From: Acidobacteriota bacterium | GTDB taxonomy: Bacteria > Acidobacteriota > Blastocatellia > RBC074 | NCBI GenBank assembly: GCA_016196035.1 | Contig: JACPYM010000114.1 | Location: forward strand, 62,001-126,000 | Direction of reading: 5' to 3' | DNA: 64,000 bases | Shown: in pieces, positions 45,508-54,672 of the stretch | Numbering within the stretch: position 1 is the stretch's first letter | How the letters are laid out: the number at the start of each line of letters is the position of its first letter | Program-made: the position numbers and the translations under genes | Notes under the pieces: model-generated | What the model was told of the DNA's origin: nothing | The model's database searches: none | The model's input: the letters and a program-made list of their open reading frames with translations, nothing else

Positions 45508-46068
45508 TCAAGCTTTTCCGTGGCGTTGCGTCCACGCCACGAGATTCTGTAACAACTGCCGAATGAACTCTTGCGTCGGCTCATCCGTCAGATTTCCTTC
45601 CTGATCGAAGCGCGTGTGAGCGCTGCCGATCATCACTTCGGGTTGATTGATGGGAAACATGTTCAGGAACACCATGATCTGGCGCAGATGGTATTGCGCC
45701 CGCACCGTGCCGAACGTCCCGACCGATGCGCCCATCAGCGCCGCCGGTTTCCCGTTCCAGGCGCTGTCGCCATAAGGCCGCGACGCCCAGTCAATCGCGT
45801 TTTTCAGCACACCGGGAATGGAGTAGTTGTATTCGGGCGTCACGAAGAGAATCGCGTCCGCCGCGCGTATCCGCCGCTTTAGTTCGACGACTTTGGCGGG
45901 CGGATTTTGGTCTTCGTCCTGATTGAAAAGGGGGATGCCGTCCAGTTCGAAGATTTCGAGGACTGCGCCTTCGGGCACCAGTTGGGCGGCAGCGCGCAGC
46001 GCGGCGCGATTGTACGAGGCGCGCCGCAAACTGCCCGCGATACCGAGAATGTGAATGGGTTGCTTCAT
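45508..46068 (-). CDS. NADPH-dependent FMN reductase / flavodoxin-fold quinone reductase
   Basis: 186 residues from the ATG at 46068, chosen over an upstream in-frame ATG because AAGGAGAA lies just before it and the sequence begins with the family motif ILGIAGSLRRASYNRA. Further landmarks are FVTPEYNYSIPGVLKNAIDW (flavin contact) and GKPAALMGASVGTFGT. The family reduces free FMN, quinones, chromate or azo dyes with NADPH. It follows an SDR gene with a small hairpin between, so a joint redox or detoxification role is possible. Confidence 0.88.
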   Translation of the reverse strand: MKQPIHILGIAGSLRRASYNRAALRAAAQLVPEGAVLEIFELDGIPLFNQDEDQNPPAKVVELKRRIRAADAILFVTPEYNYSIPGVLKNAIDWASRPYGDSAWNGKPAALMGASVGTFGTVRAQYHLRQIMVFLNMFPINQPEVMIGSAHTRFDQEGNLTDEPTQEFIRQLLQNLVAWTQRHGKA

Positions 46069-46098
46069 CAGAGGTTCTCCTTTTGGTTGTGATGCAAT

Positions 46099-46128
46099 GA
46101 CCGCCGCCCATGGTGTTGCGCGGCGGTC
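46099..46128. other. Intercistronic hairpin between SDR and FMN reductase genes
   Basis: GACCGCCG at 46099-46106 pairs with CGGCGGTC at 46121-46128. There is no T-tract, so partial termination or mRNA processing is more likely than full termination. Confidence 0.45.
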
Positions 46129-46135
46129 GTGATGA

Positions 46136-46888
46136 TCAGGCCGCAAAGCCGCCATCAATCTTAAGGTTTGCCCCCGTGATGTAGCCAGCCTCGGCGCTCG
46201 CCAGATATGCCACCAGCCCGGCGATTTCCTCCGGCTGTCCGTAACGATGCAACGCCATGATTCCTTTCAACGTGTCGGCAAAGGGGCCATCCGCCGGGTT
46301 CATTTCGGTGTCCACCGGGCCAGGCTGAATGTTATTGACCGTGATGCCGCGCGGGCCAAGATCACGAGCCAGGCCGCGCGTGAATCCGGCCACCGCGCCT
46401 TTGGTCAGGGCATAAACCGAACCGCCCACAAACGGCATCAGATCGCTGTTGACGCTGCCGATGTTGATAATGCGTCCGCCGTCGCGCAGATGAGCAACGG
46501 CTGCGCGCGTCATCAGAAACACGCCTTTGATATTGATGGCGACGATCCGGTCGAACTCTTCAATCGAAAACTGGTCAATCGGCGCGAGCGTGGCGATGCC
46601 CGCGTTATTCACCAGAATGTCGAGCCGCCCGAACGTCTCCACCGTTGCGGCGATGGCCCGTTGCACGGCTTCGGCATCGGCGCCGTCGGCGTGGATGGCG
46701 CGGGCCTTGCCGCCCGCCGTTTCAATGGCGCGCACGACTTCCTCGGCCTTTTGCGGCGAACTGGCGTAAGTGAACGCGACCGCCGCGCCATCGGCAGCCA
46801 GGCGTTGCGCGATGGCCGCGCCGATACCTTTTGAGCCGCCCGTCACGACGGCCACCTTGCCCGCGAGTTTCTTTGGCTCTGTAGTCAT
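46136..46888 (-). CDS. Short-chain dehydrogenase/reductase (SDR)
   Basis: 250 residues from the ATG at 46888 (AAAAGGAGCA ribosome binding site); the longer frame is not supported. Classical SDR signatures are TGGSKGIG (NADP-binding), NNAG, the catalytic serine region IINIGSVNS, and the YALTKG motif, in which Tyr and Lys are the catalytic pair. The end GADLKIDGG-type tail (here GANLKIDGGFAA) is typical of 3-oxoacyl-ACP reductase-like enzymes. The substrate is unknown. A half-operator-like TCCCACT lies about 46 bases upstream (see findings). Confidence 0.88.
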   Translation of the reverse strand: MTTEPKKLAGKVAVVTGGSKGIGAAIAQRLAADGAAVAFTYASSPQKAEEVVRAIETAGGKARAIHADGADAEAVQRAIAATVETFGRLDILVNNAGIATLAPIDQFSIEEFDRIVAINIKGVFLMTRAAVAHLRDGGRIINIGSVNSDLMPFVGGSVYALTKGAVAGFTRGLARDLGPRGITVNNIQPGPVDTEMNPADGPFADTLKGIMALHRYGQPEEIAGLVAYLASAEAGYITGANLKIDGGFAA

Positions 46889-47048
46889 ACTGCTCCTTTT
46901 GTTTTTGCGATATTCGCGCGTTTCAAACGGCTTTCCCACTACGCCTATACTATGCGCAAAGCTTGCGCAGGACGAACGCCAATCAATAACCGGCGACTTC
47001 AATGACAGCATTTGGCAAAGGCCTGCGGGGCTTCTTGCGGCAACGGCT

Positions 47049-48080
47049 TCACATTGTCAGCACGACGCGGAACTCGGCGTCGCCGCTCAGCATACGCGCG
47101 TAAGCCTCCGCCGCTTTTTCGAGCGGATAGGTTTCAATCATGGGGCGCACGCCGGTGAGTTCGGCGAAGCGCAGTGTGTCCTCGGCATCAATCGGTGTTC
47201 CCGAGGCCCAGCCTTGAATCGTTCGACTTCCGAAAATGAGCTGTACCGGCGTGACCTCGATGGGGGCCAGATCCGCGCCGACGACCATGAGCTTGCCGTT
47301 CGGCCCCAGACCATCAATCAACTCGGACATCGCTTTTGAGCTTGGGGCGGTGGCTAGAATGACCTGTGCGCCGCCCAGCTTTTGCAATTCCTCGGCAGCG
47401 TTCGTCGCTTTGCTGTCTATGTACACGTGCGCTCCGAGTTGCTTGGCGAGCGCCGCATTCTCAGGCCCACGCCCGATGGCCGCGACTTTATAACCAGACT
47501 TGTTCGCGAATTGAATTCCGAGGTGACCCAGACCGCCGATCCCCTGCACCGCGACAAGGTCGCCGGGGAACGCTCCGCTGTGCCGCAGCGCGTTGAAGGT
47601 GGTAATTCCAGCGCAGAGCAGCGGTGCTGCTTCGACATCACTTAGACTCTCTGGCACCGCGACCAGTGCCTCCGCTGGAGCCACCATGTATTGCTGGTAG
47701 CCGCCGTCATAGCTGATGCCCGCTATTTTCATATTCCGGCAATTGCCAAAATCTCCGCGCCGGCACGCTGTGCACGTGCCGGCGTGGCCGCCGTGCCAGC
47801 CGACGCCGACGCGCTGTCCCATTGTCCACGCGGAAACACCAGCCCCCACTTCATCAATGATGCCTACCACCTCGTGTCCTGGAACACGGGGATACTGAAT
47901 GCCAGGCCAGCCGTCTTTTGTGAGCACATCGCTGTGGCAGACGCCACAGGCCTGCACCTTGATGCGCACCTGCCCTGCCTCGGGGGTGGGAATCTCGCGT
48001 TCGACGATTTGAAAATCGGCTCCCGCCTTAGGAACCTGCGCCACCTTCATTGGCGCTGTTGCGACTTTTGCCGTTGCCAT
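47049..48080 (-). CDS. Zinc-dependent alcohol dehydrogenase (AdhP-like)
   Basis: 343 residues from the ATG at 48080, which follows AGGAGGAGTT; the longer frame to 48119 is rejected on that ground. Catalytic zinc ligands are in ACGVCHSD and PGHEVVG. The structural-zinc region carries Cys residues in GTCTACRRGDFGNC. The cofactor motif is GIGGLGHLG. It resembles propanol-preferring alcohol dehydrogenases. A NarL-type 7-2-7 inverted repeat lies 183 bases upstream of the start, with sequence similarity to the upstream region of the SRPBCC gene at 56165. Confidence 0.88.
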   Translation of the reverse strand: MATAKVATAPMKVAQVPKAGADFQIVEREIPTPEAGQVRIKVQACGVCHSDVLTKDGWPGIQYPRVPGHEVVGIIDEVGAGVSAWTMGQRVGVGWHGGHAGTCTACRRGDFGNCRNMKIAGISYDGGYQQYMVAPAEALVAVPESLSDVEAAPLLCAGITTFNALRHSGAFPGDLVAVQGIGGLGHLGIQFANKSGYKVAAIGRGPENAALAKQLGAHVYIDSKATNAAEELQKLGGAQVILATAPSSKAMSELIDGLGPNGKLMVVGADLAPIEVTPVQLIFGSRTIQGWASGTPIDAEDTLRFAELTGVRPMIETYPLEKAAEAYARMLSGDAEFRVVLTM

Positions 48081-48235
48081 AACTCCTCCTATGAATTTCC
48101 AGCCATTGTTGAAAAGCACACGTTGCTACCTTTGTGCTGCTTTATCTACTAATCGGCGGCTCTTTCACCGCTTCTGCGACTTCAGACTATGAACTTTCGG
48201 AACAAGCGATACATCACGAAATCGAATGGTTTTTC

Positions 48236-48278
48236 GCTACCACTTTCAAGAGTATGGAGACATCCCACTATCGTGGTA
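48236..48278. promoter_or_regulatory. NarL-type operator region upstream of the AdhP-like gene
   Basis: TCCCACT-AT-CGTGGTA at 48263-48278 is a 7-2-7 inverted repeat, and a second heptamer TACCACT lies 25 bases to its left (48238-48244). The same layout occurs at 56788-56829. TACCACT fits the known NarL-family heptamer TACYNMT. Confidence 0.55.
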
Positions 48279-48310
48279 CTGCGGTGCGTGTATGCCGCGC
48301 GGTCTTTGAT

Positions 48311-49714
48311 TTACCGCCAGCCACCCCCCAGCGCGCGGTAAAGCTGCACGACCGAAAGCAATTCGTTGCGGCGCAGTTGCGCTAGCAGCAGTTCACCCTG
48401 AAACAGATTGCGCTGCGCGTCGAGCACTTGCAGATAGCTGTCGAGGCCCCCGCGATAACGCAGCGTCGAGAGATTGACCGTGTCCTGCAAAGCTTTGACC
48501 AACTGCTCTTGCTGCCTGCGCTCTTCGACGGTCTGGCGATTGGCGACGAGCGCGTCAGAAACCTCGCGGAAGGCGCTTTGAATCGCGCGCTCGTAGCTGA
48601 TGAGCGCTTCCTGTTGCAAGGCTTCGATCAGTTGCACGTTGGAGCGAAGGCGGTTGGCATTGAAAATCGGCACGGTCGTCACCGGCGCGAATGTCCAGGT
48701 GCGCGCAGGGCCGGTAAACAAGTCCGAGAGCGCGCGGCTCTGCACGCCGAAAAGCGCCGTCAAGCCGATCTGCGGAAAATACGCTGCCCGGGCTGCGCCG
48801 ATACGCGCGTTGGCGGCGATCAGTTGTTGTTCCGCCGCGCGAATGTCCGGGCGGCGTTCGAGCAACGACGACGGCAGCCCGGCGGGTATGGACGCAGGCG
48901 CAGCGAGTTCGGCCAGCGTCTTGCCGCGCGCGATGTCACCGGGATTGCGCGCGGCAAGCAGGCTAAGCAGATTTTCGGTTTGTTCGATCTGTCGCGTTAC
49001 TGAAGCGAGCTGCCGCGTCGTCGTGTAAAGAAACTGCTCCGCCTGCCGCACGTCCAGCCGTGTGGTGACGCCTTGCCGTAAGCGCAGCGTGGTGAGTTCC
49101 AAGCCTGCTTCGGCAATGGCCTTGGTCTGACGAGCGATCTCCAGTTCCGCATCGAGTTCGCGCAGGCTCAGGTAATTGCTCGTCACGTCGCTGATCAGCG
49201 TCGTGACGACGCCGCGACGCACTTCTTCGCTCGCCAGATATTGCGCGCGCGCCGCTTCGGTCAAACGACGCAGCCGGCCCCACACGTCGAGTTCCCAAGC
49301 CAGCGCGAAACCGGTTTGCGTGAACTCCACTGCGGTATCGGCGTCGCGCGGCACGAATTTGTTCGCGCCAATGGCGGAGGTGCGATTGGAGGTGGGCTGG
49401 CCGTTGGCGTCGAACGTCGGCAACTGGCTGGCGCGCGTGACGCCTAGTTGCGCGCGCGCTTGCAAGACACGCGCGGCGGCGATCCGCAAATCATAATTTT
49501 GCGCGAGCGCAGCGGTGACGAGTGCGGTCAGCCTCTCGTCCTGAAACAACGCCGGCCAGTTCGTGTCGGCGAGTGAAATGGCTGGCTCGGTCGTTTCCGG
49601 TGCGCCGCGATATTGCGGCGGCGCGGGCGCGGTGGGCCGTTTATAATTCTTGCCCGTCAGGCAAGCGCTCAACGCCGTCGCCAGCAACATAACCAGCAGG
49701 ATGCGCAGCTTCAT
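48311..49714 (-). CDS. RND efflux outer-membrane factor (OprM/NodT family)
   Basis: 467 residues. The start KLRILLVMLLATALSACLTGKNYKRP is a lipoprotein signal with lipobox LSAC. Two repeated halves contain the alpha-helical barrel segments (VLQARAQLGVTRASQLPTF..., IGAARAAYFPQIGLTALFG). The C-terminus LRRNELLSVVQLYRALGGGW is typical of the TolC-like superfamily. The ATG follows the pump's TGA directly, with its ribosome binding site inside the pump gene. It forms the exit duct for the pump and adaptor upstream. Confidence 0.92.
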   Translation of the reverse strand: MKLRILLVMLLATALSACLTGKNYKRPTAPAPPQYRGAPETTEPAISLADTNWPALFQDERLTALVTAALAQNYDLRIAAARVLQARAQLGVTRASQLPTFDANGQPTSNRTSAIGANKFVPRDADTAVEFTQTGFALAWELDVWGRLRRLTEAARAQYLASEEVRRGVVTTLISDVTSNYLSLRELDAELEIARQTKAIAEAGLELTTLRLRQGVTTRLDVRQAEQFLYTTTRQLASVTRQIEQTENLLSLLAARNPGDIARGKTLAELAAPASIPAGLPSSLLERRPDIRAAEQQLIAANARIGAARAAYFPQIGLTALFGVQSRALSDLFTGPARTWTFAPVTTVPIFNANRLRSNVQLIEALQQEALISYERAIQSAFREVSDALVANRQTVEERRQQEQLVKALQDTVNLSTLRYRGGLDSYLQVLDAQRNLFQGELLLAQLRRNELLSVVQLYRALGGGWR

Positions 49715-52700
49715 TCAATCCTCTCCTTTTGATGCGGCGTGTGCAGGTACAACGGGCACGGCCTGCTGCCCGCGCGTCTGGCGTTCGGCAAAGCCTTGAA
49801 TCACGACGTAGAGCACCGGCACGATGAAAATCGCCAGCAGCGTCGCCGCCAGCATGCCGCCGAAGACTGCCGTGCCCAACGCGCGCCGCGACGCCGCGCC
49901 CGCGCCCGAGGCGACCACCAGCGGCACAACGCCGAGAATGAACGCAAATGACGTCATCAAAATCGGACGCAACCGCAGCCGCGCGGCGTCCATCGCGGCA
50001 GCGAGAATCGGCTGGCCCTCTTCATGTTTTAGCTTGGCGAATTCGACGATCAGGATGGCGTTTTTGGCGGCCAGCCCAATCAACGTGACAATGCCGATTT
50101 GCGTGTAGACATCGTAGGGATACGAGCGCAGGAAGACCGCCAGCAGCGCGCCGAACAAGCCGAGCGGCACGGCCAGCAGCACAGCGAAGGGAATGGACCA
50201 GCTTTCATAGAGCGCCGCCAAAAAGAGAAACACTAACAGCGCCGCAAAGCCGAAGATGTAGATTTCGCGGCCTTCGGATTGTTTTTGCTGATAGGTCGTA
50301 CCCGTCCATTCGTAGCCGTAGCCTTGCGGCAAAGTCGTGCGCGCTAGGTCTTCCATCGCCGCGGCGGCCTGGCCCGAACTGTAACCGGGCGCGCCCGCCC
50401 CGTTGATCTTCGCTGTGCGATAACGGTTGTACCGGTAGATCACCTCCGGCCCGCTGACCGATTGGCTGCTGACCAACGTGCTCAACGGCACCATCACCCC
50501 CTGCGCCGAACGCACATAAAAACGATTGATCTCTTCAGGCCGGGTGCGGAACTCCGGTTCGCCCTGCACCAGCACGCGCCAGGTGCGGTTGAAGCGGTTG
50601 AAGTCGTTGACGTAAAGGCCGCCCAAAAATGTTTGCAGCGTGTTGTAAACGTCAGTCACGGGAATGCCCAGCGTTTGCGCTTTGTCACGGTCAAGCTGGA
50701 CGGAAATCTGCGGCACGCTGTCGCGGAAGCCGGTGCTAACGCGTGTCAGTTCGGGCCGCTGATTGGCCGCACTGATCAAGCTCTGCGTCGCTTCAGCCAA
50801 TTGCCCGATGTCGTTGCCCGCGCGGTCTTCGAGCATGAATTCAAAGCCGCCTGACGGGCTCAAGCCCAGAATCGGCGGCAATCCGAAACCGAAGATGATC
50901 GCGCCTTCGACTTGATTGAACTGACGCTGCAATCTGCCCAGCACCCCGTCGAGTTGCAGATCTGCGCGCTTGCGCTTGTCCCACGGGTCGAGCGTGATGA
51001 TGATCGTTGAGACATTGGAATTGCTAGTCGAACTGGTGATGTCAAAGCCGCCCAGCGTCGTCACGTTCTGCACACCGGGCGTGGCTTTGATGATCTCTTC
51101 GACGCGCGCGGTGAGCTTCTGATTGCGTTCGAGTGACGCACCATCGGGCAACCGAATCGCGGTGAAGATCGCGCCCTGATCTTCGTCGGGCAAAAAGCCT
51201 GTCGGCAACGCTCTGAACAATCCGCCGGCCAGCACGAAGAAAATCACGAGCGCGAGGATTGCCAGCGCCGCCCGGCGGATGAGCAAACTCACGCCGGAAA
51301 GATAACGCTGCGTTGTCCACTCAAAGGCGCGATTGAAGCCCGCGAAGAATTTGTCCAAGAGGCGCGTCATACGGCCTTTGGCGGCGTCAGGCCGTTGCGG
51401 TTTGAGGATGAGCGCGCTGAGCGCCGGACTGAGCGACAGCGCACTGAACGCCGAAATCAACACCGACACGGCGATGGTCAGCGCTAACTGCCGATAGATT
51501 TGTCCGGTGATGCCGCCCAGAAACGCGACGGGAATAAAGACCGCCGCCAGAATAAACGCGATAGCGACGACCGGCCCCGAAACTTCTTCCATCGCGCGCA
51601 GTGTGGCTGCGCGCGGCGCGAGGCCGGCATCAATGCCCTGCTGCACGGCTTCGACGACGACGATGGCGTCGTCCACGACAATACCAATCGCCAGCACCAG
51701 CCCGAACATGCTCGTCATATTGATCGAGAAGCCGAGCGCGGGAAATAGCGCGAACGTGCCGATGATCGAGACCGGCACTGTTAGCAGCGGAATCAACGTC
51801 GCGCGCCAGCTTTGCAAAAAAATAAAGACCACCAGAATCACCAGCAGCACGGCTTCGATGAGCGTTTGCACGACCTCTTCAATCGAAGTCGTGACGAACA
51901 TCGTCGAATCATAGGGAATGGCATATTCGACGCCAGCAGGAAACCGCTGCTGCGCTTCGGCCATGTAGGCGCGCACGCGCTTGCCGGTCTCGACCGCGTT
52001 CGCGCCGGGCGCAAGATAGACCACCATCAACGCCGCCGGTTTGCCGTCGAGCCGGCTGAACGATTTGTAATCCTGCGCGCCCAACTCGACGCGCGCCACG
52101 TCTTTGACGCGCAGCAGCGAACTGTCTGGTTGCGCGCGCACCACGATGTCGCCGAACTGTTCCGGTTCCAGCAAACGACCGCTGGCATTGACCGGGTACT
52201 GAAAGTCCACGCCCGCGGGCATCGGCGGCTGGCCGATGGAACCCGCCGGGTTCTGCCGGTTCTGCGCGCTGATGGCAGTTGCCATATCGGTCGCCGTCAA
52301 GCCCAGCTTCGCCATCTTGTCCGGGTTGATCCAGATGCGCATGCCGTAATCTTTGCGCGCCACCAGTCGCACATCGCCCACGCCAGGCAGGCTGCCCATC
52401 GCATCGAGCAAATTGATCGTCGCGTAGTTGTTCAAAAACAAATCGTCGTAGCGCCCGTCCGACGCCGTCAACAACACGGCCTGCAAAAAGACCGAAGAGA
52501 CTTTTTTGACTGTCACGCCCTCACGTGTGACTTCGGGCGGCAGCGATGGCGCGGCCAGGCTGACCTTGTTCTGCGTTTTGACGACGGCCAGGTCTATGTC
52601 GGTGCCGAGTTGGTAGGTCACGTCAATCGTCAGCACGCCGTCGTTCGAGCTGCGCGAAAAGAAATAGAGCATGCCGTCGAGGCCGACCAACTGCTGCTCG

Positions 52701-52894
52701 ATGGGTTGCGCCACGGTCTTTTCCAAATCAAGCGCGTTGCCGCCGCGATAGCTGGCGATGATCTGCACGACGGGCGGCACAACGGGCGGATACGACGCGA
52801 TGGGCAAACTCGGAATCGCCACGCCGCCGATGATAACGACGACGGCGGCGATGACCATCGCAAACACGGGATGGTGGATGAAAAACTTCGCCAT
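49715..52894 (-). CDS. RND multidrug efflux pump (AcrB/MexB type)
   Basis: 1059 residues, the normal HAE1-family size, with twelve membrane spans in two halves. Visible landmarks are FIHHPVFAMVIAAVVVIIGG at the start, GLVLAIGIVVDDAIVVVEAV (TM4, with the proton-relay aspartates) and GIVTLIGLAAKNAILIVEFAK (TM10/11). It exports hydrophobic or amphipathic compounds driven by the proton gradient together with the adaptor (53189-54484) and the outer-membrane factor. A palindromic MITE-like element of about 170 bases separates it from the adaptor gene upstream. Confidence 0.94.
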   Translation of the reverse strand: MAKFFIHHPVFAMVIAAVVVIIGGVAIPSLPIASYPPVVPPVVQIIASYRGGNALDLEKTVAQPIEQQLVGLDGMLYFFSRSSNDGVLTIDVTYQLGTDIDLAVVKTQNKVSLAAPSLPPEVTREGVTVKKVSSVFLQAVLLTASDGRYDDLFLNNYATINLLDAMGSLPGVGDVRLVARKDYGMRIWINPDKMAKLGLTATDMATAISAQNRQNPAGSIGQPPMPAGVDFQYPVNASGRLLEPEQFGDIVVRAQPDSSLLRVKDVARVELGAQDYKSFSRLDGKPAALMVVYLAPGANAVETGKRVRAYMAEAQQRFPAGVEYAIPYDSTMFVTTSIEEVVQTLIEAVLLVILVVFIFLQSWRATLIPLLTVPVSIIGTFALFPALGFSINMTSMFGLVLAIGIVVDDAIVVVEAVQQGIDAGLAPRAATLRAMEEVSGPVVAIAFILAAVFIPVAFLGGITGQIYRQLALTIAVSVLISAFSALSLSPALSALILKPQRPDAAKGRMTRLLDKFFAGFNRAFEWTTQRYLSGVSLLIRRAALAILALVIFFVLAGGLFRALPTGFLPDEDQGAIFTAIRLPDGASLERNQKLTARVEEIIKATPGVQNVTTLGGFDITSSTSNSNVSTIIITLDPWDKRKRADLQLDGVLGRLQRQFNQVEGAIIFGFGLPPILGLSPSGGFEFMLEDRAGNDIGQLAEATQSLISAANQRPELTRVSTGFRDSVPQISVQLDRDKAQTLGIPVTDVYNTLQTFLGGLYVNDFNRFNRTWRVLVQGEPEFRTRPEEINRFYVRSAQGVMVPLSTLVSSQSVSGPEVIYRYNRYRTAKINGAGAPGYSSGQAAAAMEDLARTTLPQGYGYEWTGTTYQQKQSEGREIYIFGFAALLVFLFLAALYESWSIPFAVLLAVPLGLFGALLAVFLRSYPYDVYTQIGIVTLIGLAAKNAILIVEFAKLKHEEGQPILAAAMDAARLRLRPILMTSFAFILGVVPLVVASGAGAASRRALGTAVFGGMLAATLLAIFIVPVLYVVIQGFAERQTRGQQAVPVVPAHAASKGED

Positions 52895-52938
52895 AATTCA
52901 CTCGCTGAATCGGACAGGATTTTCAGGATTGACAGGAT

Positions 52939-53108
52939 TAGATCGGTTTTCACCACGGTATACGGGAAGTACAGTACCGCGCGCGTCAGCAAGCGGCGCG
53001 TCAACTAAGGCGGACTGGTACAACAGCGGCGTCCCCGCTTGCTGACGCGCGCGGTACCGTACCAGCACCCGCACGCCCTACCAGATACGCAACTGCAAAT
53101 CGCTCTAG
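52939..53108. mobile_element. TA-flanked palindromic MITE-like element, copy C
   Basis: It begins TAGATCGGTTTTCAC and ends TTGCAAATCGCTCTAG-like (GCAAATCGCTCTA), with TA at both outer edges. The inner 26-bp inverted repeat is 52971-52996 (ACAGTACCGCGCGCGTCAGC) against 53035-53060. It lies in the 294-base spacer between the RND adaptor and pump genes. Confidence 0.8.
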
Positions 53109-53188
53109 TCAATCGTCATTCGCGTTTTAACTTTTGCCGCATCCTGTCAGTTCTGAACATCCAGTTAATCTCGTCTGTTCCGCTGGGG

Positions 53189-54484
53189 CTATTGCGGCGC
53201 GGACGCCTGATACGGTTTCGGCTGTACGACTGCGCCGGGCCGCGCTTTCTGCAAGCCTTCGACAATCACGCGGTCGCCGGGTTTGAGTCCCTGCATGATG
53301 ATGCGCCGCTCGCCCACGCGCTCGCCCGTGACGACACTGCGCGCGAGTACTTTGTTTTCCGGCCCCACGACCAGCACCGATTGCGCGCCCTGCAATTCCT
53401 GCAGCGCGCGCTGCGGCACCAGGATGACATTGGTGCGTTGGTTATTGCTGAAGCGCACGCGGCCAAACTGTCCCGGCAATACGTTCAAGTCAGGATTGGG
53501 AAAGGTCGCCTGCAATTCCAGCGTGCCGGTCTTGGGGTCAACCTGATTGACGGCGTTTTGATAATGACCTTTGTAAGGATGCACGCTGTTGTCGGCGAGG
53601 ATCAGTTCCATCGGCACGCGCGTGGCGGCCTCGCGGTCGGCGCGTTTGACGAACCTGAGATGTTCGGCTTCGGCGATTTGAAAGCGCACCCAAATCGGAT
53701 CGAGCGGGATGAGCGTCGTCAGCGGCTGCGGCGAACTCTTGGTCACCAGCCCGCCCACCTGAATCAGGCTGTCGCCGATGCGCCCGCTGATCGGCGCGCG
53801 GATCGTCGCGTAATCCAGATTCAATTCGGCCTGGCGCAAGGCCGCGCGCACCGCATCGAGTTGCGCCTGCGCGGCGTCTACCTGCGTGCGCGTGGAAAGC
53901 CGCGCTTGCTCGACGCTGGCGCGGCGCGCGTTGACGTTGGCTTCGTTGACCCGCACGGCGGAACGCGCGTTGTCCAAATCCTGCTGCGGCGCGGCCTCTT
54001 TCGCGGTGAGCGGTTCGAGCCGCGCCACGTCCTGCTCGGCTTTGGCGAGATTCGCTTCGGCCTGCGCCAGATCGGCTTCCGATTGTGCCAGCGCGACCTG
54101 CTTGCGCGCGAATTCCAAACCCGCTTCGGCTTGCGCCACTGCCGCTTTCGCCTTGGCGACCTCGGCTTGATAAGGCCGCAGGTCGAGCACGTAAAGCAGC
54201 TCGCCTGCCCGCACCTTCGCGCCGACGGCAAAGCTGCGCTTTTCAATGTAGCCATCCACGCGGCCCCGCACTTCGACCAGATCACGCGCAAAGGTCTGTG
54301 CAACGTACTCGCTGTAAATCGGCGTGTCTTCGAGCGCGACCTCAAGCACCGACACCACCGGCGGCGGCGGCGCGGCGGCCCGACCCGGCGCGGTGTTTCT
54401 CCCCTTGCAGCCCGCAAAACTGAGGCTGGCAAAGCAGAGGGCGTAGAACATGACGATGGTTTTCGAAACAGTTTTTGACCTCAT
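53189..54484 (-). CDS. RND efflux periplasmic adaptor (AcrA/MexA type)
   Basis: 431 residues. The N-terminal lipoprotein signal is IVMFYALCFASLSFAGC with lipobox LSFAGC. The lipoyl half LEDTPIYSEYVAQTFARDLVEVRGRVDGYI is followed by a long coiled-coil hairpin (about residues 100-190, heptads rich in Ala and Glu), the second lipoyl half DYATIRAPISGRIGDSLIQ, and beta-barrel segments ending RVIVEGLQKARPGAVVQPKPYQ. It links the pump to the outer-membrane factor. Its own promoter should lie in the 188-base region to its right, which also holds a GC-rich hairpin. Confidence 0.92.
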   Translation of the reverse strand: MRSKTVSKTIVMFYALCFASLSFAGCKGRNTAPGRAAAPPPPVVSVLEVALEDTPIYSEYVAQTFARDLVEVRGRVDGYIEKRSFAVGAKVRAGELLYVLDLRPYQAEVAKAKAAVAQAEAGLEFARKQVALAQSEADLAQAEANLAKAEQDVARLEPLTAKEAAPQQDLDNARSAVRVNEANVNARRASVEQARLSTRTQVDAAQAQLDAVRAALRQAELNLDYATIRAPISGRIGDSLIQVGGLVTKSSPQPLTTLIPLDPIWVRFQIAEAEHLRFVKRADREAATRVPMELILADNSVHPYKGHYQNAVNQVDPKTGTLELQATFPNPDLNVLPGQFGRVRFSNNQRTNVILVPQRALQELQGAQSVLVVGPENKVLARSVVTGERVGERRIIMQGLKPGDRVIVEGLQKARPGAVVQPKPYQASAPQ

Positions 54485-54549
54485 TCAACCTATCACTTCC
54501 TATTCGGAAATGTGTGGCGTATGGGACAGGCCCATCACCTTGAGTCACC

Positions 54550-54575
54550 CGTCGCCGCGATTTTGCGTGGCGACG
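54550..54575. other. GC hairpin between the P460-like and RND adaptor genes
   Basis: CGTCGCC at 54550-54556 pairs with GGCGACG at 54569-54575. There is no T-tract on either strand. It could end or attenuate the P460-like transcript. Confidence 0.4.
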
Positions 54576-54672
54576 ACCATATCAACTGTGATTGTTATGC
54601 TCATAGGTCAGCCTCTCTCGATTACCATCTACCGCGCGGCAGGATGTCGGTTAAGGACGCGGCTGACCTGGC

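Noticed and set aside
51812..53008. 398-residue plus-strand frame opposite the RND pump
   Set aside because: Antisense to the pump gene and running into a palindromic element.
53039..54478. 479-residue plus-strand frame opposite the RND adaptor
   Set aside because: Entirely antisense to a clear AcrA-type gene; composition is that of a shadow frame.
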